From Macrothele yani (Eukaryota > Arthropoda > Arachnida > Araneae > Macrothelidae), in contig CM077013.1 in assembly GCA_039090855.1 (NCBI GenBank), forward strand, positions 141,567,240 through 141,631,239: a stretch of 64,000 nucleotides of DNA, given 5' to 3'. Below the pieces are notes generated by a model, which saw only the letters and a program-made list of their open reading frames with translations, did no database searches and was not told the origin of the DNA. A program made the position numbers and the translations under genes. The first letter of the stretch is position 1; every line of letters starts with the position of its first letter. Shown piece by piece: positions 12,726 through 24,100 of the stretch.

Positions 12726-14134
12726 CACTGCTGGCCACCCAAATTGCAACACCAAGAAGGAAGCATCCGATTGGCCTGAAATTCGCAGCATACGTCGCCT
12801 GCGAGAGGACATGCAAACTGTTAGCATTACAGGGCATATGCAAATCATGTGCGCCCGGCACGTCACCGAGAAGCACTATAAGAAGGGTGCACAGAAGTCG
12901 GGGTGTAAGTAGTGGAAGTGTGTTGTGCTGCCGGACCTGTGCTTGGGAAGCTTCCTGATGCCTCGTCGCAGAACACGGCAGTCATTCCAACACGTTTCGA
13001 ATATCGACAGAGGACAAATAGTGGCTTATCGCGATAGCGGTTTATCTTACCGAGACATCGGCACCCGTGTGGGACGACATCCAGCCACAGTAAGGACGAG
13101 TATGGATTCGGTGGATGCAGAAGGGACGGACGGACCGACGTGAGCGATTACCGCAACCGCGGCACACCATCGAACGAGAGGACCGGCATCTTATGCTGCG
13201 GGCATTGACGGCTCGTACCGCCACATCACGAACGTTAGCGCAGGAATTAGGGTGTGTTGCGCAACAACCTGTGTCAGCACGTACCGTTCGACGTCGTCTG
13301 CAGGAGCGGGGACTTGTCGCACGACGCCCATTGCTCCGATTACCATTGACGTTACACCACCGGCGAGTGCAGCGGCAGTGTGCCGTTGAACGCCGCTCCT
13401 GGATTACAGAATGGCACGATATTGTCTTCTCCAACGAATCCCGCTTCTGCGTGCAACACCACGATGGTCGGAACGCGTGCGGCGGCACCGCGGCGAGAGA
13501 CTGTATGACGCCTGCATTATGCATCGCCATACCGGTCCGTCGCCTGGCGTTATGGTTTGGGGCGCAATTGGATATGACACCCGCACCCCTCTGGTACGCA
13601 TCGCCGGTACACTCAACAGCCACCGTTACATCTCCAACGTTTTTCAGCCTGTAGTCCTCCCTTACCTGCAACACCTGCCAGCGGCCACGTTTCAGCAGGA
13701 CAATGCGCGCCCGCACGTGGCACGCATCGTGCAACAATTCTTCACGGCCCACCAGGTGTCACTCCTACCGTGGCCCGCATGTTCTCCCGATATGTCGCCC
13801 ATCGAACACGTCTGGTCGCTGATCGGCAACCGAGTGGCTCGGCAAGCATCACCCGCGGCTACGCCTGATGAACTGTGGCAACGTGTGGAAGCAGCCTGGA
13901 CCGATATACCCCAAACCCACATCCAAAGTCTCTTTCGTTTGATGCCGCGGCGTGTAGCGGCCGTTATTGCCAGCCATGGGGGCCACACAACCTATTGACG
14001 CCTGCGTGGTCCGCAAGTCGCACTGGCCTCTAAGCTCAATCATTTCATCTTTGTATCTGTTGTTATGTGTCCAGTAAATCTGGCTTTGCTATCTCGTGTC
14101 CTTCTTGGTGTTGCATTTTGGGTGGCCAGCAGTG
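12726..14134 (+). mobile_element. Tc1/mariner (DD34E) element, complete ends, dead transposase
   Basis: Terminal inverted repeats begin CACTGCTGGCCACCCAAA; about 36 bp match at both ends with one difference. The target TA is duplicated at 12724-12725 and 14135-14136. The 1409-bp element carries a transposase that starts MPRRRTRQSF at about 12958 with a helix-turn-helix region (GQIVAYRDSGLSYRDIG). It changes frame near 13100 and again near 13480 and ends at 13998 with SHGGHTTY. Catalytic positions are FSNESRF (Asp replaced by Asn), QQDNARPH and SPDMSPIEHVW, with 34 residues between the last two. Confidence 0.93.
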
Positions 14135-14136
14135 TA

Positions 14137-14869
14137 TTATGCTTATAATGTAATACAAACAAAATTTTTATAAGCCACCGAAAATAAAAGCGTCCATTTT
14201 ACATGGAGGGGAACTTGCTTGTCTTGGAAGGTGGGGGCTGAGTCACCTGCTAGCTACAGCCCTGCCTGTTCTGCCAGCCTATTCTTCCACCATTATAATT
14301 CGTGTTGCTGTTCATACGAACTGATTGTTATCCACTTGGCATATTGACTCGGGTCACACGCCACTTCCGGGCCTAGTTTGGGACCCTTCAGCAAAAGCAC
14401 AAGTGTGAATACAGTATATTACATTTTCAATAAATACCAAAATGCGAAAAGCATTTTCATTGGTAAAAAGCTGTGTAGTATACAAGCATTGCAAATTCTA
14501 GACATAACCTCTTTGATGCGATTTTTTAATACATAACGTTTTCTATTTGATTTACTTTGTAACTAAAGATGGAATTCTAAAAAAAATTCTGAGAGATAGT
14601 AATTGCATAAGCAACATGAAGCAAACAATTTAAAGGAGGGATATGATGCACGATAGAATTGAGAAGAGATGGAAGACTTCCACAGCAATGTCCTTTTATC
14701 TGTGGGAAAGAAAATGCTACAGGAGACAAAGAATCTTTTGTCGTAAATTGAGAAAAGGCAAAGGCTAATACAATGTAAGCTAAGAGAATTTTGTACTTAT
14801 GAAATTAATGAATAGCATTATTTCAAAAGCAAATGAAATTTAATTTTTAAAATTTTAAAATGCACGTAC
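14137..14869. other. Non-coding stretch
   Basis: No gene or repeat recognised; the sequence becomes AT-rich towards the microexon. Confidence 0.6.
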
Positions 14870-14901
14870 CTCTAAGTCTTTTTCAATCTTTTCTAAATCA
14901 C
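14870..14901 (-). CDS. Grip: Probable Grip microexon H after PDZ6
   Basis: Minus-strand sequence shows a good polypyrimidine tract and acceptor (ATTTCCTTTCAG), 32 nt of open frame, and a strong donor (GAG|GTACGT). Entered in phase 1 from exon G, it reads [11 protein letters not shown] and leaves in phase 0. GRIP proteins have an acidic disordered tail after PDZ6, so an acidic microexon is plausible. Support is splice sites plus phase fit only; the stretch is too short for homology. Confidence 0.55.
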
Positions 14902-14958
14902 CTGAAAGGAAATAAAATCTTGCTAGACTTAAATCGTAAAAATTACATATAATAGTCA

Positions 14959-15014
<56 letters not shown>

Positions 15015-15097
15015 CTGTATCTGCAATATTTCTAAAGAAATAGTCATAATTAGGATGTTTTAAATAATGTATTTTAAATCTGTAATCAGAATATACA

Positions 15098-15141
<44 letters not shown>

Positions 15142-18100
15142 GTATATACTGTATATGGGATGTAAGGTCAGGTGATGCGTAACATCACAGCCTCTCCTTG
15201 ACAAATGTCAACCCCGCCTTCTCGTGGTGCATCCTGTTCCCACTAAAGGGGCTCTGACGACCGCCCATAGCGGTATAACTATACCATCGGGATTAGAGGA
15301 AATTCTATCCCACACTCACCAACCCGCTTGGCCAGCGTGGTGAGTTATGGCCAAACCCCCCAAAATGATTCCACAACTTAAATCTTGGCCCTCAGTCTCC
15401 GGCAGCTGGAATGTACCTGGCCAAGGCAGCGGCCAGTGCGACATAAAGGCAGAGGGTGCTAAGAATCCCCGGAGGACCGGACTAGGCTGCCATCTGATGC
15501 TGACCTTGGCAACGTACAATGGACGCTCCCTATCTTCTGATTCAAGGCTTCTTGAATTGGAAGAGGAACTACAAAGGATCAAGTGGGACATCGTGGGGCT
15601 AAGTGAGGTAAGGAGAAAAGGAGAAGATCTCATCGAACTGAAAAGTGGACATCTCTTCTACTATCGTGGGACAGATACTGGCAGAACTAGTGGTGTTGGA
15701 TTTATAATAAACAAGAAACTGAAGGATAAAGTTGTAGAAGTTGAAAGTTCCTCTGACAGAGCTGCACGACTTGTTATCCAACTCTCGAGAAGATACCAGG
15801 CTCAGATTATTCAAACTTATGCACCCACCACAAGTCATCCGGAAGAAGAAATTGAAGAATTTTATGAGGAAATTTGTCATCTAAATAATAAAGGTAAGCA
15901 GCACTTGAAAATAATTATGGGAGATTTCAATGCAAAAATAGGGCAACGGCAACAGAATCAAACTTCAGTAGGTAAATTCGGTCTCTGCAACAGAAACCAG
16001 CGTGGAAATACTCTCGTTGAGTTTGCAGAGGCAGAAGGGTTTTTCATCTTGAACTCCTTCTTCAAGAAAAAGCCACACGAAAATGGACATGGAGACATCC
16101 AAATGGGACGACAAGTGAAATTGATTTTATTATGTGTAACAAAAAATTCGTCATAGAAGACTGCAGTGTGCTAAACAAGTTCAACACAGGTAGTGACCAT
16201 AGATTGGTGAGATGTAAGATGCACCTCAACACTAAACTTGAACGTGGCAAGCTCATAAGACAAACAAAATCTATTGACATAACCAACCTTAAAAAACACC
16301 ATAATACCTTCAAGTTGGAACTGAAGAACAGGTTCTCTGCTTTAGAAGTCCTAACATCGGAAGAAGTGGACATCTTTGAAGTTAACAGAAAAGTAACCAA
16401 AGCTCTTATGGAAACAGCAACAAAATTAGCTGGGTCTAAGAACAAGTTGCATGTGAACAAATTATCAGGAAAAAAGAAAATGTTGATGCAAAAAAGAAGA
16501 GAGATGAGGACAACTAAAGAAGATGTGACTTCCAAAGTGGAATATATAGAGCTATGCAAGACAGTACGAAAAAGTATCACTGAAGACGTAAGAAAATTCA
16601 ACTGTGAACTAGTGAGGAAAGCAATTGAAAACAACCAAAGGCCTAAAGATAGCAAAGGGACATCTCAGTAAGGGAAGAAAACAGATTATGGCACTGAGAA
16701 AAGAAGATGGTTCTGTAACAAGAAATAGAGGCGAAATTTTGACAAGAGTGAAAGATTTCTACTCCAAATTATATGAAAGGGATGATACATGCACTCCAGA
16801 CATCATGAAAGATACCAGTACCAGAGTTCCTCCAGTCCTTCCAGCAGAAGTTGCACATGCAATCAAGAACATGAAGCGGAGGAAAAGCTCCAGGAGAAGA
16901 TGGAATTACTGTAGATATCATACAAGAAGCAAGTGGAGAAATCGAAACAGTACTCGCCCAAATTTTCACTCGATGCCTTAATGAAGGAAAGATTCCTGAG
17001 AATTGGAACACCGCTACAATGATCCTGCTACATAAGAAAGGTGACATTGAGGATCTCGGAAACTACAGACCTATCAGCCTCCTATCAGTAGTTTATAAAA
17101 TCTTCACTAAAGTTCTTTCACACCGCTTGAAGGTAACACTGGACATGGCTCAACCGAGAGAACAAGCTGGATTCAGGAGTGGCTACAGCACAATAGATCA
17201 TATCCACGTGCTGAGAGAACTAATTGAAAGAGCGAGGGAATATGAACTTCCATTGTGCATGGCTTTTATTGATTATGAAAAAGCCTTTGATTCGGTGAAA
17301 CCATCAGCAGTTACAATGGCTCTGAAAACCTGCGGTATTGAAGAAGCATACATTAATATTATTAATAACATCTATGAAAATGCAAGTGCAAAGATTAGGC
17401 TGTTTGAAAATACAACACACATAAAAATTGGAAAGGGAGTGAGACAAGGTGACACCATATCTCCGAAGCTCTTTAATGCCACATTGGAGGGTGTTTTTCA
17501 GTCACTGAGCTGGGAAAACAAGGGGATAAAGATTAATGGAGATTATCTAACCCACCTTCGTTTTGCTGATGACGTAGTCATTTTTGCAACTAGCCCTATC
17601 AGAGCTGCAGAGTATGATTCAGGAACTTGCTGACAAGAGTAAAGAAGTGGGATTAAAAATGAACTTTCAGAAGACAAAAGTGATGTTCAATGCTTTTACA
17701 AGAAATGAAGATTTATCGATTGATGGAGAAAAGCTGGAGATAACAGACACGTACGTTTATCTTGGACAGCAGATATCAAGTGAGGGTCACATTGATGAAG
17801 AAATTAATCGGCGTACAAAACTTGCCTGGAGAGCTTTTGGAAGAAACAGCATAATTTTCAAGAGCAATATGCCATTATGTCTTAAAAGAAAAGTGTTTGA
17901 TCAATGCATCCTTCCAGTGCTTACGTATGGTGCAGAGACGTGGACCTTAACTAAAAGAGACATACAAAGGCTGCAGACAACTCAAAGGCAGCATGGAGAG
18001 GTGCATGCTTGGTGTAACCAGGAGAGATAAGAAGAGGAACTCGTGGATCCGAAAAATGACAAGAGTGGAAGACATCATGATCAGAGTTAAATCCCTGAAA

Positions 18101-21100
18101 TGGCAATGGGCTGGACATACTGCCAGAAGGACAGATCATCGATGGACAGCCGAAATTTTAGATTGGATTCCAAGGGACAGGAAAAGACCCAGAAGAAGAC
18201 CACATGGGAGATGGGTGGATGAAATTCGAAAGTATGCAGGGGTGACATGGAGGAGACTGGCACAAGACAGACCGTTGTGGAGGAAACTTGGGGAAACCTT
18301 CGTCCAGCAGTGGATTGATAATGGTTGACAATGATGATGATGATGATACTGTATATATATTTGGGGAGGGGGGTTGGAGGTTTAACGACCACCATGATCA
18401 ACTCAATAGGCTATGAACAGTCGTCCATCCCTAATTCAGGGCCACTGGTTCCAGGGAAGGGAGAGGGCCTGTACCGTGAGACAAACACAACATCTCGGAC
18501 AAATAGTCATAAGCCAGCGATTAGACCACTGCGAGACCGGGGCGGTAGAATATTCATATTCGGAATTATGTAAAGTAACATACACTGAGTGATCCCTGAA
18601 TTATGACAACCTACGCAGTACTTCGTAGATCCTCTTTTCGCCTTCAGTACAGCAGCTATCCGGCGTTGCATCGATTCAATAAGATGCCAGCAGCAGTTGG
18701 GTTTTATGGCTAACCAAGATGTGGGTAATGCGGATTTCAATGCATGAAAGCAGGTGATTGCTGTGTCGAGACGCCTAATATGCCGTTCAATAGTGTCCAA
18801 CAAGTGATCTATGGGGATTGACATTGCGGAAATTCGGAGGCCAATCGATATGCTGGAAGTCTGAACTGTGTTCTTCAAACCATTCCTGCACATCAATAGA
18901 CCTGTGGCTTCGGCGCAGTGTCATCTTGGAAGACACCGTCGTCATTCGGAGGCGAATCGATATGCTGGAAGTCTGAACCGTGTTCTTCAAACCATTCCTG
19001 CACAACAATAGACCTGTGGCACGGCGCATTGTCATCTTGCAAGACACCGTCGTCATTCGGAGGCGAATCGATATGCTGGAAGTCTGAACCTGTGTTCCTC
19101 AAACCATTCCTGCACAACATTAGACCTGTGGCACTCGGCGCATTGTCAACTTGCAAGACACAGTCGCCATTCGGAGGCCAATCGATATGCTGGAAGTCTG
19201 AACTGTGTTCCTCAAACCATTCCTGCACAACATTAGACCTGTGGTTCAGCGCATTGTCATCTTGGAAGACACCGTCGCCATTCGGAGGCTAATCGATATG
19301 CTGGAAGTCTGAACTGTGTTCTTCAAACCAATCATGCACAACAATGGACCTGTGTCTCCGCGCATCTATAATATTTGCTCTCGTGGAAAGTCCCGCTGAG
19401 CTATCCCACAGCACGTAATCGTTGCCGTCGGTAATCACTTCGAGAATCTGTTAGTTTTTGCTGCGCTAACAAGGCTTTTGTTCGCTCTTCTGGTGAAACG
19501 TTTTGCGAGACGCCTCAGTGCTACGGATTTTTAGGTCTCACTATGGTAATGCGAAAAAAACTAGGCTTTTTGGGCTCTTATTCAGTTTTTAAAAAACAAC
19601 TACGAATTCTTCCTCGTTATTTACTTAACTACGGATGTTTGCTTACAGTTACTTTATTTAATAAGTAGTTTTTATTTAGTTTTTACTTCTTTGGAATTCT
19701 GGGTCATCTTGTGAAGCGCGACTTTTGTGTCGAAAATAGCGGTTCGGGATCAACATAACCGGTGCGGACTAAACAGCGATTTCTTTTTTTCTGATTTTCA
19801 CGATCAGCGGATTTTACACAGGTATTTCTGTAGGATTGAGACGTATAGTTCGTTTCGTGAAACCGTACCATTACTTATATTTTTAACTTACTCACGTGTA
19901 AGCTAACGATCCCTTCGCTTTAAAATACGAATTCCTTACAAAAACTTTCGGCTCATACGCGAGTACATACGGTAACAAAAATAATATTTAATACATTTTT
20001 TTTAATATACTATCATGCATTGTCTGTGTGTGGTTAAAAGTTGTCACGATCTATTGAAATCCTCGTGAATGTGCAAAACTAATTTTTGTTGGGGGAGAGG
20101 ACCTTAAATAATTTTCCCGGGGGCTGCACTTTTCTGGTCAGCACATCAAATCATGTGATCATCATTATGTCCAGTTTCACTGTTCATTAACTTTTTTTAA
20201 AGTCAGAGTCGCAACATTCTAGCACCTGGTATAATCTGTTTTAATTTAATTTACATCCAGAAAAGGTTTGGATTACAGGTAAGAATTTAAAAGTTCTAAA
20301 TAGATAGAAAGTAATAGGAGCTATTATTCATTGTAGCAGACCACAATTTCCATCGACTTATATAAATATAAATAGACGATGTCATTGCTCTGTCCACGTT
20401 ATTTTATAATCAACGCATAGCAACTGAAAAATTGTACTTACGACACCACCGGTATCGAATCCCAGATCTCTCGATAACTAGCCGAGTGCGTTCGCTTTAC
20501 GCTACGGTGCCAACAATACACAGCGCTATGCGTGGTTTATCGTAAGTTGCAGAGCCCATCAATTGCGGATTTGTGTAGTCAGATGCTGACGATAAATCAC
20601 ACATAACGTTGTGAATTGATGGCACTGTAGCGTAAAGATAACGCACTTGGCTAGTTATCGAGAGATCTGGGGTTCAATCTCAGCGGTGTCGGAAGTTCAA
20701 TTTTTCAGTTGCTATTCGTTGTTTATGAAATAACGTGTATAGAGCGACGACATCGTCTATTTACATTATCTCCACGTATTTGAAATATATTCATCATTCC
20801 ATCCACTTGTCGATGCGTAGGGACAAACTGTTCTCTCCTTGTGCCAGTACAAAACGTATTTTCTGCGACCAGCCAATTCCAGCCCCTACGTTATTGTTTG
20901 CCTTTTTCTTCAGATTTTTTGCGTTAAAATCAAACTTAAAAAAAAATACAATGTTTGTTCTGTTGTAAACAAAATAATTTTTCATGAAAGAAATACGGGA
21001 TTACGCCATATAATTCAAATTTTGAAGACGACAATCCGGCTTTTTTTTTGTGTGTAAATGTAACAAGGATGGTAAGTCAGATAAAATCCGAAAATTTGAA

Positions 21101-24100
21101 AATTTCATCGTCCTGGAGCGGGACTCTAACCCGCGTCTCCCAGATAGTGCCCGGGTATGCTAACCACTACACCACCCAGAACGACCAAGTCTGAAGTTTC
21201 CGATTAATTTGAATATAACCATCACAGGATTCGCTAGTCGAAGCAACCGGCATTCATGTTTAGCGAATCTGGAGGTTAAGAAACCTATTACGTGATTGCC
21301 CGGAGAAGCAGATATGTAGTGGTTAGCATACCCGGGCGCTATCTGGGAGACGCGGGTTCGAGTCCCGTTCCAAGACGATGAAATTTTCAAGTTTTCGGAT
21401 TTTATGTGACTTAACATCCTTATTACGTTTACACCAAAAAACGGATTGTCATCTTCAAAATTTTTATGCTGTAATCCCGTATTTCTCTCATGATTCATCT
21501 GCTTCTCCGGGCAATCACGGAATAGGATTCTTAACCTCCACATTCGCTAAACATAAATACCGGTTGCTTCAACTAGAGAATCCTGTGATGGTTTTATTCA
21601 AATTAATCGGAAATTTCAGACTTGGTTGTTATGGGTGATGTACTGGTTAACATACCCGGACACTATCTGGGAGACGCGGGTTCGAGTCCCGCTCCAGGAA
21701 GATGACATTTTCAAGTTTTCGAATTTTATCTGACTTACCATCCTTGTTACATTTACACTAAAAAACGGATTGCCATCTTCAAAAAAAGTAATTTTCTCTT
21801 GTTGTGTATGAGCCAATTTTTTCCGAGTCCTGAAAACTAAAAGTTTGGTTCTTATATTTGCTTTGTCTTCACAAGGCTTACTAAAATCCACACACTTACT
21901 TGTGTGTATCAACAGATCATCATCATCATCATTGTCAACCATTATCAATCCACTGCTGGACGAAGGTCTCCCCAAGTTTCCTCCACAACGGTCTGTCTTG
22001 TGCCAGTCTCCTCCATGTCACTCCCGCATATACTTATCATAAAACATTTCACAGTGCTCAGCTTTGGCATTATCTATACCGATAAGTAAATGAAGTTTTG
22101 ACTTACTGGAATAATTACCTTCAGGTGACTTAGAAATCTTGAGTGTTACTGTGTCCCTAGAGTTCTGAAGCAGGAGTATGGCTTCACTGAGTGGTTTACC
22201 TCTCAGGCTGTGACCATTGATAGCAAGAAGACGATCCCCAACATGGATGGCACCAGTTCTGTATAGAAATACAAGTCATATGACTACATATATTTTTCGT
22301 GAAGCGCAATGAATAATAAAATAAAAACTGAACATTGGGTTGGGAAGAAAGTGATGTATGCAAACACAAGGCAACAGAAAACTGCTAATTACCGTATATA
22401 CAAGTACAAATCAGTCCAAAATGTAGTCGCCATAGTTTTGCCACAAACTGCATCGATCGTCTAGGCAGCTGTCGGATACCGTCCCTGTAGAATTGTAGCG
22501 GCTTGGACACAACAATAAAGTGCTCGTTCGAGATCGTCCCGGTTGATGAACCGCTGTCCGTCCAGGAAATGCTACAACGACCAGAAAAGGTGGTAGTTGC
22601 TTGAGGCAATGTCCGTGGAACAGGTTGGGAGCGGCACCAGCTCCCAGTCCAGGTCTCTGATCTTGTCGCAGGTCACCCGAGCTATGTGAGGTGTCGCTCC
22701 ATCCTGCTGTTGTAGGACGCCTTTGCAGGGTCGTGCAGAGCAAGCTCGGGCCCCAGTGCAATAAAATCCCCCCATCACGGTTCCTCTTCTAACCACTAAC
22801 CACATAATCCATACTTCAGTTTCCTCACCCACCATTCCCGTACTTCCCGACCGGTTGCAACTCTTCAATCTTTGTTTTACGGTGGATAATTTTTCATATT
22901 CTCCTCCGTAAACAAACCCTCGAATCCTCCCTTTCGAGAAAGGTGTTTTCTCAGAAAACGCTTGAACGCCATCTACTGACAGACATTCTTATTTTTCTAA
23001 GTACTTTTTCATAATCATCACATTTTTCACCTTTCATTTTTAGAGTGTAATATACGTCTAAAGATGCAGCCTCTGGGAAAGTATCCATAAAGAGTTATCA
23101 TAAGTAAACATTAAATTTTGTGTTTTCTCTTTTAAGTTGCCGCTGTTAACAGGACGATTTCATCGGTCATCCGAATAAAGTAAAATAAACGAAGTCGGAA
23201 TTAGGCACAAAAACACTATATTATTTATAAAAATTGTCGCAATGCGAAAATAATGAGTTGAGCATAAAATAAAAAGACAAAGTATGCCAGCTTCTCGTGG
23301 GAAACACAAAGTGACAAAATCCACATGATGAAAATTGTCTGCAGCCTTTGATGGCTAGCAATAACGTTGTATATCATACACAATGGTCTGTGTCGGTGAG
23401 TAGCAAAGCAACACAGAGAACCCAATGTGTGTAGTAGGCGTGTCGTTGGAAAGGAAAGAAGAAATGAAAATTGTCTGCAGCCTTTGATGACTAGCAATAA
23501 CGTTGTATATCATACACAATGATCTGTGTCGGTGAGTAGCACAGCAACACAGAGAACCCAATGTGTGGTGTCGGCGTGTCGTTGGAAAGGAAAGAAGAAA
23601 TAAAAAACGTAATATGGAGAGCTCGTTAACCTGGGAACTCGAGTAATATTGTAACACTTCGGGTTTTTTTTTTTTTTGTATTGTATTTAAAGCAAGTCTT
23701 GAATTTATTACATTTTTTTCATTTATGACACAAATTACGCATTTTTACACGTCGCGTACAAAATATTTTTTTTACGCGTAACTTTCCAACCCTGGTGACG
23801 GTATAGCTTGAAAAATATTCTGACACCATAAAATAATAATTAGAAAAAATCACTTTATAAACGCCCCCCCCCCCCCCCCTCCCTCTCGTCAGGCCTGCGC
23901 CCTTGCTGTTCAGCAGTGCTGGTCGTTTCGACGTGAGCGTTGCGTGCAGATCGTAGAGCTGACAACACTACACATGGCCGGTGTTTTCCGGCAGCAGCTC
24001 AAAAATCACGACACCCCGCATATCCCATCAGACAGACAACGCGACTTTACATGGGTGTAAGCCGGCTTTGAGGCTCGACATGGGCTTCTGTTTTGGGCCC

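Larger units (their letters stand above)
15175..18352 (+). mobile_element. RTE-clade non-LTR retrotransposon, near full length, frameshifted
   Basis: The 3.2-kb unit has an apurinic-like endonuclease (about 15497-16120: [35 protein letters not shown]) followed by a reverse transcriptase (about 16980-18330: [51 protein letters not shown]). The C-terminus has [15 protein letters not shown] and [11 protein letters not shown] blocks. Reading frame changes about five times (near 16130, 16640, 17000, 17610 and 17990) and the YRPISLL-to-FADD core is only patchily open, so it is inactive. It ends in an ATG-repeat tail (18325-18347), typical of RTE. Other copies lie at 21911, 39130/41936 and 54104. 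Confidence 0.9.

Noticed and set aside
13042..13752. A 236-codon minus frame inside the Tc1 at 12726
   Set aside because: It is the antisense shadow of the transposase on the plus strand, in a GC-richer segment where long frames occur by chance.
1..14869. PDZ7 and the 3' end of Grip in the left part of the window
   Set aside because: I looked for PDZ-like strings (GLGF-type loop, GD.(L/I)..(I/V)(N/D)G) on the minus strand and found none; the remaining exons are either outside the window or too short or divergent to see.
21316..21375. A tRNA gene with TAGTGGTTAGCATACCCGGG and GGGTTCGAGTCCCG
   Set aside because: Three copies with the same non-tRNA flanks occur within 800 bp and no 3' acceptor strand is present; it is SINE family 3.
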